A stretch of DNA of 64,000 bases from Nonomuraea glycinis (GTDB taxonomy: Bacteria; Actinomycetota; Actinomycetes; Streptosporangiales; Streptosporangiaceae), in the NCBI RefSeq assembly GCF_014646515.1, contig NZ_BMNK01000024.1, forward strand, positions 2,045 to 66,044. Reading direction: 5' to 3'. The notes beneath the pieces were generated by a model that had not been told where the DNA came from, searched no databases, and saw only the letters and a list, made by a program, of their open reading frames with translations. The translations under genes and the position numbers were made by a program. Below are positions 9,198 through 17,352 of the stretch, one piece after another (position 1 is the first letter of the stretch; every line of letters starts with the position of its first letter).

Positions 9198-10563
9198 TGC
9201 GGGCGTGCAGCTCGTTGGCCTGGTCACGGGAGTCGCCGATGGAGGTGAAGCCCAGCTTGCCATGCTCGGGCAGGGCGCCCAGCAGGTGGAAGACGTTGCC
9301 GGTGCGCGTTTCCTGGTCGAAGCCCAGGCCGAGCCGCTCCGCCGCGCGCACCACTTCGCCCGGCGTCCGGCCGCGCAGGCAGGAGGCCGCGCAGTTGTCG
9401 GTCGCGGTGTAGTGCTTGGGCCGGCCGTCGGCCATGAGCAGGCCGGTGCCGGGGTCGTAGTCGGCGCCGGTGGTCAGCAGCGTCGCGCCGTAGGGATGGG
9501 TGGTGCCGCCGATGCGCAGGTTGATCTCGCACAGCAGCGCGGCGTAGCCGGCGTCGGTCTTCATGGCGAAGAAGTCCATGCCGAACAGCCCGACCACGCC
9601 CTTGCTCGCCAGGACCTCGGCGATCCGGTCCGCCGAGGCGCCCACCTCGGCGCGGTACTCCTCCGCCGCCGGGAAGGTGCAGCCCTGGAAGACGTCGCCG
9701 TTGGCGCCGCCGAGCACCTGGTCGTGGGTGGCGAGCACCTCGTGCTGCCCGCCGGGCGTGATGCGGGCCAGCGCGCTGGGGTAGAACAGCGGCCGGTGCT
9801 CGATGTACTCCTCGACGACGGCCCCCCGCTCCAGGGCCTTCTCGGTGAAGCTGGCCCAGGTCTCCCCGGCGGCGGTGAAGCTCGTGCGTGACCGGTCGCT
9901 CTTGGCGAGGATGACGTTGCCGAGCCCCGAATAGCCGTCGTTCAGCTTGACGATCACTCGCTCGCCCGGCACCGACTCGATCGCGTCCTCGATCTCGGTC
10001 AGCGTGTGCAGGCCGCCGAAGCCGCGAGCCATGGGCACGCCCGCCGCGGTGCCCACCTCGCGGGAGCCGCTCTTGGAGCCGTAGTAGGCCAGCGTCGTCG
10101 CGGGACCGTAGAGGGGAACGTTCAGTGACGAGGCGAGCTGCTCCTCCAGCTCGCTCAGCACGAACGGGACCAGCCAGGCGTCACCTTCGATGGCGGAACG
10201 CAGCCGGTCCAGCACGTCGGGGGAGGAGAGCAGCGTTCTGGTCAAAGGCTGCAGATTCGGCTCGTCCAGGCTGATGAGCTCCAGCCGCTTGGCCGCCTCT
10301 TCAGGGTCGGGCAGGAAGCCGAGGTAGTAGTCGACGATCTCCGGATCGATCGGCGCGGAGGTGAGGTAGACCACCTTGACCTCGGGCCGGCGGAGCGTCA
10401 GGAGCAGGAAGAGCAGGCGCTCCTCGTAGCAGCGCGCGCCGGTGATGCGGCGCAGCTCGTCCTGCGGGAGAGACAGCGAGGGTACGACCACCAGGGTCCC
10501 CTCGCCCGGCTCGAAGATGCTCAACCTGGCATACTTCTCCCCGAACGGGATGTTAGTGATCAT
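9160..10563 (-). CDS. ATP-grasp peptide ligase, PGM1-related
   Basis: A 467-residue ATP-grasp protein. Residues about 195-420 carry the ATP-grasp signs: VIVKLNDGYSGLGNV as the nucleotide loop, VVEEYIEHRP, and a metal-binding ending in ALLCEINLRIGGTTHP. The C-terminal part with NVFHLLGALPEHGKLGFTSIGDS resembles the conserved end of PGM1, the ligase that joins a nonproteinogenic amino acid to a ribosomal peptide in pheganomycin biosynthesis. No precursor peptide or tailoring gene is next to it, so substrates are unknown. ATG 10563 gives a sensible N-terminus, though no strong ribosome site precedes it. Confidence 0.75.
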   Translation of the reverse strand: MITNIPFGEKYARLSIFEPGEGTLVVVPSLSLPQDELRRITGARCYEERLLFLLLTLRRPEVKVVYLTSAPIDPEIVDYYLGFLPDPEEAAKRLELISLDEPNLQPLTRTLLSSPDVLDRLRSAIEGDAWLVPFVLSELEEQLASSLNVPLYGPATTLAYYGSKSGSREVGTAAGVPMARGFGGLHTLTEIEDAIESVPGERVIVKLNDGYSGLGNVILAKSDRSRTSFTAAGETWASFTEKALERGAVVEEYIEHRPLFYPSALARITPGGQHEVLATHDQVLGGANGDVFQGCTFPAAEEYRAEVGASADRIAEVLASKGVVGLFGMDFFAMKTDAGYAALLCEINLRIGGTTHPYGATLLTTGADYDPGTGLLMADGRPKHYTATDNCAASCLRGRTPGEVVRAAERLGLGFDQETRTGNVFHLLGALPEHGKLGFTSIGDSRDQANELHARTRRVLCGDLVRQ

Positions 10564-11078
10564 ATAGCGAGTGAAACACGCATTATTCGCAAATGCAGCC
10601 AGCGCGGGAGTGTGATGACCATGACGGAAGGTGACACGATTCGGAATCGCTGACCACGTTTGGGAGTAGCGACATCGGGTCACCAATTAATGATCCGTTA
10701 TGACCATCTTCGAGTCAGGCATGCGGTTACGGTGCGTGACGATCCATGGTTACGGGCACGCAGTCGGCTAACTTTTGGTGTAGTTGTCGCCGTGAAGCCC
10801 CGGGTAGGCGATAAAGTCGATGCATCGCCAGGTTCCACGGCCGACCGCTGTGTTTCCGGGCTGCGGCGGCTGCCCACCCTTCAGGCGGCCGAGATCCGCG
10901 ACCCCGTGCTGACGATCTTTTTGGCACCGAAACCAGTGGGTGTGGCATCTGATTCGCCGGACGGCTGTTCCGATCAGAACAGCCTTCGCGCGCAGTGGAA
11001 CAAATGACGAAATGGCGCTATGAGCGGTGCGATGTCGGGCAGTGGGAAATCGCACGGCATAGGACGGGATGGTGACAG
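10564..11078. other. 515-bp intergenic region, AT-richer, with a hairpin
   Basis: This divergent gap is visibly less GC-rich than its flanks. Short frames are open on both strands but lack ribosome sites and the local codon pattern, so none is called. GGCTGTTC (10963-10970) and GAACAGCC (10977-10984) form an 8-bp stem with a 6-base loop. The two promoters, and perhaps a leader RNA for the amidohydrolase, must lie here. No known riboswitch was recognised. Confidence 0.5.
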
Positions 11079-12314
11079 ATGCAGGGACGTGAGCTTCGAG
11101 GGGAACTCGACGCGTTCCTGGCGGAGACGGAGCAGGATCTGGTGGCGTTCCGCCGCGACCTGCACATGCATCCGGAGCTGGCCTTCGCCGAGTACCGCAC
11201 GACGCAGCGGATCGCCGAGCGGCTGCTGGCCGTCGGGCTGGTCCCCACGGTGCTGCCGCGCGGCACCGGGCTGATCTGTGACGTGGGCAGCGGCGACGGC
11301 CCGATCGTGGCGCTGCGCGCCGACATCGACGCCCTGCCGCTCCAGGACGAGAAGGAGCTGCCCTACCGCTCCACCGTCGCCGGCTCCTGTCACGCGTGCG
11401 GGCACGACGTGCACACCTCGATCCTGCTCGGCACCTCGCTCTTCCTGGCCCAGCAAGCCGCCGCCGGGCTGCTGCCGGGCCGGGTGCGGCTGATCTTCCA
11501 GCCCGCCGAGGAGCTCCCCGGCGGCGCGCTGGAGGTCATGGCCCACGGCGGCATCAGCGGCGTGGAGCGCATCTTCGGCCTGCACTGCGACCCGCGCGTC
11601 GACGTCGGCCAGGTCGGGCTCAAGTCCGGGCCCATCACCTCCGCCTGCGACAAGCTCGTGATCCGGGTCTCGGGACCCGGCGGCCACACCGCCAGGCCGC
11701 ACCTCACCGCCGACCTGGTCTTCGCCCTCGCCAAGATCCTCACCGAGTTGCCCGCCGCGCTGTCGCGCCGGATCGACCCCCGCTCCTCGCTCAGCCTCGT
11801 CTGGGGCAAGGTCCAGGCGGGCACCGCCGCCAACGCCATCCCGGACGAGGGCGTGGCCGAGGGCACCGTGCGCTGCCTGGACGAGGAGGCGTGGCACGCC
11901 GCGCCCGACCTGATCAAGGCGCTGCTGGAGTCCGTCGCCGGCGCCTATGGCGTCGAGGCCACGATGGACTACACCCGGGGCGTGCCGCCGGTGGTCAACG
12001 ACGAGCTCAGCGTGGCCATGATGGGTGAGGCCGCCGCCCGCGCCCTGGGCGCCGGCGCCGTGGTGGCCACGCAGCAGTCACTCGGTGGCGAGGACTTCGC
12101 CTGGTACCTCGAGTCGATCCCCGGCGGGTTCGCCCGGCTCGGCACCCGCTCCCCGGAGACGGGCATCACCTACGACATCCACCAGGGCACGTTCGACATC
12201 GACGAGCGGGCCATCGGCATGGGCGTCCGCCTCATGGCCACCACCGCGCTGACCGCCCTGTTCGAGGGCGGCCACCTGCCGTCGGCGGACGAGATCACCT
12301 CCGCACTGGCCTGA
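11079..12314 (+). CDS. M20D amidohydrolase (N-acyl amino acid / hippurate hydrolase type)
   Basis: A 411-residue metallopeptidase that removes acyl groups from N-acylated amino acids or similar amides in the cytoplasm. The family plan is clear: RRDLHMHPELAF near residue 30, metal ligands in ADIDALPL and CHACGHDVHTS, the catalytic Glu pair in QPAEELPGGA, and GEDFAWYL near the end. The dimerisation lid lies in the middle. Substrate cannot be read from sequence. It stands alone after the long gap and ends in a strong hairpin. Confidence 0.92.
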   Translation: MQGRELRGELDAFLAETEQDLVAFRRDLHMHPELAFAEYRTTQRIAERLLAVGLVPTVLPRGTGLICDVGSGDGPIVALRADIDALPLQDEKELPYRSTVAGSCHACGHDVHTSILLGTSLFLAQQAAAGLLPGRVRLIFQPAEELPGGALEVMAHGGISGVERIFGLHCDPRVDVGQVGLKSGPITSACDKLVIRVSGPGGHTARPHLTADLVFALAKILTELPAALSRRIDPRSSLSLVWGKVQAGTAANAIPDEGVAEGTVRCLDEEAWHAAPDLIKALLESVAGAYGVEATMDYTRGVPPVVNDELSVAMMGEAAARALGAGAVVATQQSLGGEDFAWYLESIPGGFARLGTRSPETGITYDIHQGTFDIDERAIGMGVRLMATTALTALFEGGHLPSADEITSALA

Positions 12315-12325
12315 CCTTCCCGCAC

Positions 12326-12357
12326 GGCGGCGAAGGACTCACGAGTCCTTCGCCGCC
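12326..12357. terminator. Strong bidirectional terminator hairpin
   Basis: GGCGGCGAAGGACTC (12326-12340) is followed after two bases by its exact complement (12343-12357); the innermost pairs must open to form the loop. It lies between the convergent amidohydrolase and S15 peptidase stops. Confidence 0.85.
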
Positions 12358-12362
12358 GCCGC

Positions 12363-12418
12363 GTCTCAGAGGATGCCGCCGCGTCTCAGAAGATCCGGCC
12401 GTCTCAGAAGATCCGGCC
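12363..12418. repeat. Three-copy 18-bp tandem repeat across the S15 stop codon
   Basis: GTCTCAGAAGATCCGGCC occurs exactly twice (12383-12400 and 12401-12418), with a diverged copy at 12363-12380. The copy at 12401-12418 holds the last codons and stop of the S15 gene on the minus strand. The others are its 3' flank, each with a copy of the stop. Confidence 0.9.
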
Positions 12419-14284
12419 GGAGACGATCGGCAGGTCGAGCGACGACTGCCCGGGAGACATCGTGACCTTGGTCCCTTCCGGGTAGCGCAGGGTGTAGTCG
12501 CGATCCGTCGAGATGATCACGACGCCGATCCGGTGCCCCTTCTTGAACACGTAGTCCTGCGGCTGGAAGTCCCAGCTGAAGCCGTACTCCTTGCCCGGCC
12601 TGACCGCCTCCGACCGGTCGGGCCGGTTCCGGTTGCGGACGTCAAGCCAGCCGCGCGTGACGATCTTGTACGGCGTCACCGCCGTGCCGAGCCGGCGCAG
12701 CGCCGTACAGCCGGTGTCACCCGGGATGCCCTGGCCGTAGCAGTAGTTCTCGCCGGTCGGCACCAGCGTGCCGTTGGGGCGGATGTCCTCGCCGTAGTCG
12801 ACGAGCAGGGCCGTCAGGTACGGCGAGGCGCCGTTCTTCATCGAGGCTCGGACCGACACCGTCGGCGTGCCCGAGATGCGCACGTCCGCGGGCAGGGCGC
12901 CGGTGAGGTAGGCCAGCCGGTTGGGATCCGGCGCGGGCGCGGCCTCCGCGAGCTGCTCGGCGGTGCGGATCTTCTGGTCGGTGAACGACTCACGACCGGA
13001 GTGCGGGCCGGGACGCGGGCTCAGCCGGGCGCCGGAGCCCAGCCACAGCCGCTGCGGCCGGGTGCCGGGCAACGGCCAGGAGGCGTGCTGTCCCCACTGG
13101 CCGGCGGCGATCTCCACATCGGCCTGCGGCTCCCTCATGATCCCGCTGTTGATCCCGTACAGCCAGTGGTCGAACCAGCCGTGCAGCTGGCGCAGCCATT
13201 CGGCGGTGCGCAGGTTGAACGGGTTCATGTGGGTGCCCTGGTGCAGCCAGATCTTGCGCGGCACCCTGCGGTCGGCCAGGGCGTACCACCACTGGGCGGC
13301 CTGCTTGGTCTTGACGTTCCAGTCGTTGAGCCCGTGCACCAGGAAGACGCTGGCCTTCACCTTGCGCACGTCGTTGAGGTAGTTGCGCTCGTCCCAGAAC
13401 CGGCTGTAGTCGCCGGTGATCCGATCCTGGGCGGCCGTCAGGTGGTCCATCACCCCGCCGCAGACCTGCTGGCCGTTCTCCCGGGTGAGCACGTACTTGG
13501 CCAGCACGTCCGCGTCCTCGCCCTGGAAGCCGCCGGGCGCCAGGACGCCGCCGTTGGCCCGGTAGTAGTCGTACCAGGAGGAGATGGCGGCGATCGGCAC
13601 GATCGTCTCCAGGCCCTTCACGCCGGTGGCGGCCACCGCGTTGGGCAGCGTGCCGTTGTAGGAGACGCCGATCATGCCGACCTTGCCGGTCGACCAGGTC
13701 GCGTCGACGCGTCTGCCGTCGGCGTCGAAGCCCTTGGCGCGGCCGTTCAGCCAGTCGATCGCTGCCTTGGGGCCGGCGGTCTCGTTGCGGGCGCCGGTGG
13801 TGGGGCAGCCGGTGGCGCGGCCGCTGCCGAGGTTCTCCACCAGCGCGACGGCGTAGCCGCGGGGCACGAAGTAGTTGTCGTAGTAGCCGTCGAACGGCTC
13901 CGCGTCCACCTTGCTCGCCGAGCGGGACGCGCTGGGCAGCGGGTTGCCGTGCTCGTCGACGTCCACCAGGTGGTTGGCCACGTCGTTGCCGCCGGCGTAG
14001 TAGGGGCTCGACTCCATGATCACTGGGACCTTGAGGCCCTGATCGGTCTCCTTGGGCCGCAGGATGTCGACGGCGACGCGGTCGGGCTTGCCGTCGCTGT
14101 CGCTGTCGGTGCCCGCGACCTCGACGAAGACCGTCTGCTTGATGGCGTCGGCGCGGGAGAACACCGGTTGGGTCGCGTTGTCGGTGACCGTGATGGCGGG
14201 GATGGTCGCCGTGGCGGGCGCGGTGGCCATGGTCAGGACCATGACCGCCGTGAGCGGCACGGTGAGTGCCTTCCAGGGTTGCAT
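12404..14284 (-). CDS. Secreted Xaa-Pro dipeptidyl-peptidase-like S15 / CocE-NonD hydrolase
   Basis: A 626-residue exported serine hydrolase. ATG 14284 gives a clean Sec signal peptide ending near ATATI and has GGAGTC upstream. The alpha/beta-hydrolase catalytic residues are Ser208 in GVSYNG, Asp321 in GLNDWNV and His352 in GTHMNP. The C-terminal X-Pro dipeptidyl-peptidase beta domain covers about 420-620. S15 enzymes remove Xaa-Pro dipeptides; related CocE/NonD members are esterases, so peptidase versus esterase is not settled. Some members of this secreted type in Streptomyces are tripeptidyl aminopeptidases. Confidence 0.9.
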   Translation of the reverse strand: MQPWKALTVPLTAVMVLTMATAPATATIPAITVTDNATQPVFSRADAIKQTVFVEVAGTDSDSDGKPDRVAVDILRPKETDQGLKVPVIMESSPYYAGGNDVANHLVDVDEHGNPLPSASRSASKVDAEPFDGYYDNYFVPRGYAVALVENLGSGRATGCPTTGARNETAGPKAAIDWLNGRAKGFDADGRRVDATWSTGKVGMIGVSYNGTLPNAVAATGVKGLETIVPIAAISSWYDYYRANGGVLAPGGFQGEDADVLAKYVLTRENGQQVCGGVMDHLTAAQDRITGDYSRFWDERNYLNDVRKVKASVFLVHGLNDWNVKTKQAAQWWYALADRRVPRKIWLHQGTHMNPFNLRTAEWLRQLHGWFDHWLYGINSGIMREPQADVEIAAGQWGQHASWPLPGTRPQRLWLGSGARLSPRPGPHSGRESFTDQKIRTAEQLAEAAPAPDPNRLAYLTGALPADVRISGTPTVSVRASMKNGASPYLTALLVDYGEDIRPNGTLVPTGENYCYGQGIPGDTGCTALRRLGTAVTPYKIVTRGWLDVRNRNRPDRSEAVRPGKEYGFSWDFQPQDYVFKKGHRIGVVIISTDRDYTLRYPEGTKVTMSPGQSSLDLPIVSGRIF

Positions 14285-14564
14285 GTAGGGACTCCAGACG
14301 ATATTTCCACCGTTGGTGGGAATCCCTGACATGATCGTCCGTGGATGAAGCGCTGGCGAGGCCCAAAGTTCGGTAAAGCCTCGGAAGGGCTCTCACCGCC
14401 CGAATCAGGTCACGGACGCGCTTGATGTCGATAACGGAGCGGTTGCGACCCTGTGCTGCGGTTTGGTATGCCCTGGTCAACCAACTATCTTCCGTGCAGG
14501 GTTGCCGTACGTTTCTTCGCGCCCGCGATGAAGTTTGACGGCGGGGAAATGGAAGGGAGTCGCC

Positions 14565-15635
14565 TTGCTCAGCAAGCGATTCGGCAGGTTGGCGACAGGC
14601 ACCGTAGCGGGAGTCATGCTCATGGCGGCCGCGGCCTGCGGCAGCGGCACAGGCGGAGACACCACGGCGAGCGCTCAGCCCTCCGCCGACGCGAGCAGCG
14701 CGCCGGCCGCGGGTGCGCTCAAGGTCGGCCTCGCGTTCGACATCGGCGGCCGTGGCGACAAGTCGTTCAACGACGCCGCCTACACCGGCCTGGAGAAGGC
14801 CAAGACCGAGCTGGGCGCCGAGATCAAGGAGCTGAGCCCCGCATCCGACGGCTCCAACCGAGGTGAGCTGCTGCGCCAGCTCGCCGACGCGGGCTACAAC
14901 CCGATCATCGGCGTCGGCTTCGCCTACGGCGAGGACATCAAGAAGACCGCCGAGGAATACCCCGAGATCCAGTTCGCGGTCGTCGACTCGGCCTCCAACG
15001 CGGCTAACGTCACCGGCCTGCTGTTCGCCGAGGAGCAGGGCTCCTACCTGGCGGGCGTCGCCGCGGCGACCAAGGCCGAGAGCGGCCACGTCGGCTTCGT
15101 CGGCGGCGTCGAGAACGACCTGATCAAGAAGTTCGAGGCCGGGTTCGCGGCCGGCGTCAAGTCGGTCAAGGCCGACGCCAAGATCGACGTGAAGTACCTC
15201 ACCCCCGACGGTGACTTCAGCGGCTTCAAGGCCCCCGAGAAGGGCAAGGTCGCGGCCGAGAAGATGTACCAGGACGGCGCGGAGATCGTCTACCACGCCT
15301 CCGGCGACTCCGGCCTCGGCGTGTTCCAAGCGGCGGCCGCCGCGAAGAAGAAGGCCATCGGCGTCGACTCCGACCAGCGCCAGACCATCAAGGAGACCGA
15401 GCTCCAGTCGGTCGTCATGACCTCGATGCTCAAGCGCGTGGACGTGGGCGTCTTCGAGTTCATCAAGGCCTTCCAGGGCGGCGCCAAGGGCGGCTCCAAC
15501 GTGATCTACGACCTCAAGGTCGACGGCGTGGGCCTGGCCACCACCGGTGGCGAGATCGACGACATCAAGGACAAGCTCGACGAGGCCAAGAAGGGCATCG
15601 TGGACGGCACGATCACGGTGCCGGCCAAGCCGTAA
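14565..15635 (+). CDS. BMP family nucleoside-binding lipoprotein of an ABC transporter
   Basis: A 356-residue BmpA/Med-family receptor. TTG 14565 is chosen because GGAAGGGAG sits just upstream and the signal peptide then ends in a lipobox with Cys25 (AAAAC); an open frame to 14535 adds an unlikely leader. The mature protein has GLAFDIGGRGDKSFND, the family's ribose-binding loop, and IGVDSDQRQ near the end. BMP proteins bind purine and pyrimidine nucleosides. It opens a run of six genes ending in cdd and deoA, which fits nucleoside uptake. A hairpin follows, so it may be made in excess of the rest. Confidence 0.93.
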   Translation: MLSKRFGRLATGTVAGVMLMAAAACGSGTGGDTTASAQPSADASSAPAAGALKVGLAFDIGGRGDKSFNDAAYTGLEKAKTELGAEIKELSPASDGSNRGELLRQLADAGYNPIIGVGFAYGEDIKKTAEEYPEIQFAVVDSASNAANVTGLLFAEEQGSYLAGVAAATKAESGHVGFVGGVENDLIKKFEAGFAAGVKSVKADAKIDVKYLTPDGDFSGFKAPEKGKVAAEKMYQDGAEIVYHASGDSGLGVFQAAAAAKKKAIGVDSDQRQTIKETELQSVVMTSMLKRVDVGVFEFIKAFQGGAKGGSNVIYDLKVDGVGLATTGGEIDDIKDKLDEAKKGIVDGTITVPAKP

Positions 15636-15666
15636 CCTGTTGACGGACGCCTGATGACGGACATAG

Positions 15667-15705
15667 GCCGAGGGCCCGAGGTCACCCGAGACCCGGGCCT
15701 TCGGC
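15667..15705 (+). terminator. Attenuating hairpin after the binding-protein gene
   Basis: GCCGAGGGCCC (15667-15677) pairs with GGGCCTTCGGC (15695-15705) with one G-U pair. It lies between the lipoprotein and ATPase genes of one operon, where partial termination would give extra binding protein. Confidence 0.6.
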
Positions 15706-15733
15706 TTATCTGCCGAGCTCTAGGAGAGATCGA

Positions 15734-15748
15734 ATGAGCGGCCGATGA
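15734..15748 (+). CDS. Possible four-codon leader ORF coupled to the ABC ATPase
   Basis: TAGGAGAG at 15721-15728 is well spaced for ATG 15734, which opens a frame of only four codons (MSGR). Its stop overlaps the ATPase start as ATGA at 15745-15748. The ATPase ATG itself is about 17 bases from that ribosome site, too far for normal initiation, so termination-reinitiation is a sensible reading. It could also be chance. Confidence 0.35.
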   Translation: MSGR

Positions 15749-17352
15749 ACGCCGACACCGTCGCCGCGGTGCAACCAGCCGTCCAACTGGAAGGCATCAC
15801 CAAACGCTTTCCCGGTGTCGTGGCGAACCACGACATCCGCATCACCGTCGAACCCGGCACGGTGCACGCGATCGTCGGGGAGAACGGTGCGGGCAAGTCG
15901 ACCCTGATGAAGATCCTGTACGGCATGCAGAAGCCGGACGAGGGCACCATCAGGGTCAACGGCGCCGAGGTCGCCTTCCGGACCCCGAGCGACGCCATCG
16001 ACGCCGGCATCGGCATGGTCCACCAGCACTTCATGCTGGCCGACAACTTCACCGTCCTGGAGAACATCGTCCTCGGCGCCGAGCCGAAGCGGGGCATCGG
16101 CCTGGACGTGGCCGGCGCCCGCGCCCGCATCAACGAGCTCGCCGAGCGGCACGGCCTGCGGGTCGACCCTGACCGGCTGGTGGAGGACCTGGGCGTCGGG
16201 GACCGCCAGCGGGTGGAGATCCTCAAGGTCCTCTACCGTGGCGCGCGCATCCTCATCCTCGACGAGCCGACCGCGGTCCTGGTGCCCCAGGAGGTCGACG
16301 AGCTCTTCGAGAACCTCCGCGAGCTCACCGCCGGCGGCCTAACGGTCATCTTCATCTCCCACAAGCTCGACGAGGTGCTCAACATCGCCGACGCGATCAC
16401 CGTGATCAGGCGGGGCACCACCGTCGCCAGCGTGATCCCCGCCGAGGTCACCGCCCGGCAGCTCGCCGAGCTCATGGTCGGCAGCGAGCTGCCCACCCCG
16501 GAGACCCGCGAGTCCACGGTGACCGACACCGTGACGCTGAGCGTGTCCGGCCTGACCATGGAGGCCGACGGCCACCGGCCGGCGCCCGCGGGCACCTCGG
16601 TCGAGCTCTACCTCGACCGCCTCCGCGAGGAGGGCAGGCGGCTGGTCCTGGACGACGTGTCGTTCGACATCCACGAGGGCGAGATCCTCGGCATCGCCGG
16701 GGTCGAGGGCAACGGGCAGTCCGAGCTGATCGAGGCGATCATGGGCCTGCGCCCGGCGCACGGCGGCATCCGGCTCGGCGACGCCGACATCACCCCCTGG
16801 TCCACCCTGCGGCGCCGTGAGGCGGGCATCGGCTACATCCCCGAGGACCGCCACCGCCAGGGCCTGCTGCTGGAAGCGTCGCTCTGGGAGAACCGGGTGC
16901 TCGGCCACCAGACCAGGCCGCCCGCGCGCAAGGGGATCTGGGTCAACAGGCGCGCCGCCAAGGCCGACACCGCGCGCATCGTCAAGGACTACGACGTGCG
17001 CACGCCGGGGGTCGACACCCTGGCGCTGGCCCTGTCGGGCGGCAACCAGCAGAAGCTGATCGTCGGCCGGGAGATGAGCGGAAAGCCGAGGTTCCTCATC
17101 GCCGCCCACCCCACCAGGGGCGTCGACGTCGGGGCGCAGGCCGCCATCTGGGACCACCTGCGCGACGCCAGAGCCGCCGGGCTGGCCGTACTCCTGATCT
17201 CGGCGGACCTGGACGAGCTGATCGGCCTGTCGGACACCCTGCGGGTCATCTACCGCGGGCGGCTCGTCGCCCGGCTCGACCCGTCCGATGTCACGCCCGA
17301 ACGGCTGGGTGGATACATGACCGGTGCCATCACCGGCACTGAGGAGGCGTGA
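15745..17352 (+). CDS. Nucleoside ABC transporter, double ATP-binding subunit
   Basis: A 535-residue protein with two ABC domains in tandem, as in RbsA/NupA-type importers. The first has Walker A GENGAGKST (about 48-56), signature region VGDRQRVEILK and Walker B LILDEPTAVL. The second has the usual degenerate Walker A (GVEGNGQSE), signature LSGGNQQK and HPTRGVDVGA in place of a normal Walker B. The central linker carries a 40-residue insert before the second domain. It pairs with the two permeases downstream; TGATG couples it to the first. Confidence 0.93.
   Translation: MNADTVAAVQPAVQLEGITKRFPGVVANHDIRITVEPGTVHAIVGENGAGKSTLMKILYGMQKPDEGTIRVNGAEVAFRTPSDAIDAGIGMVHQHFMLADNFTVLENIVLGAEPKRGIGLDVAGARARINELAERHGLRVDPDRLVEDLGVGDRQRVEILKVLYRGARILILDEPTAVLVPQEVDELFENLRELTAGGLTVIFISHKLDEVLNIADAITVIRRGTTVASVIPAEVTARQLAELMVGSELPTPETRESTVTDTVTLSVSGLTMEADGHRPAPAGTSVELYLDRLREEGRRLVLDDVSFDIHEGEILGIAGVEGNGQSELIEAIMGLRPAHGGIRLGDADITPWSTLRRREAGIGYIPEDRHRQGLLLEASLWENRVLGHQTRPPARKGIWVNRRAAKADTARIVKDYDVRTPGVDTLALALSGGNQQKLIVGREMSGKPRFLIAAHPTRGVDVGAQAAIWDHLRDARAAGLAVLLISADLDELIGLSDTLRVIYRGRLVARLDPSDVTPERLGGYMTGAITGTEEA

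Noticed and set aside
10700..10850. Riboswitch (c-di-AMP-like) before the amidohydrolase
   Set aside because: Some short blocks looked familiar, but I could not place the conserved core or the helices.
10660..11007. Open frame of 115 codons in the gap before the amidohydrolase
   Set aside because: No ribosome site, composition unlike neighbours and no recognisable protein pattern; frames are open on both strands here because the gap is less GC-biased.
12533..14329. 598-codon frame opposite the S15 peptidase
   Set aside because: Antisense shadow; the minus-strand protein has signal peptide and full catalytic triad, this one has only biased residues.
15667..15705. End of the nucleoside operon at this hairpin
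   Set aside because: The downstream genes are the ATPase and permeases that the lipoprotein needs, so partial readthrough is more likely.
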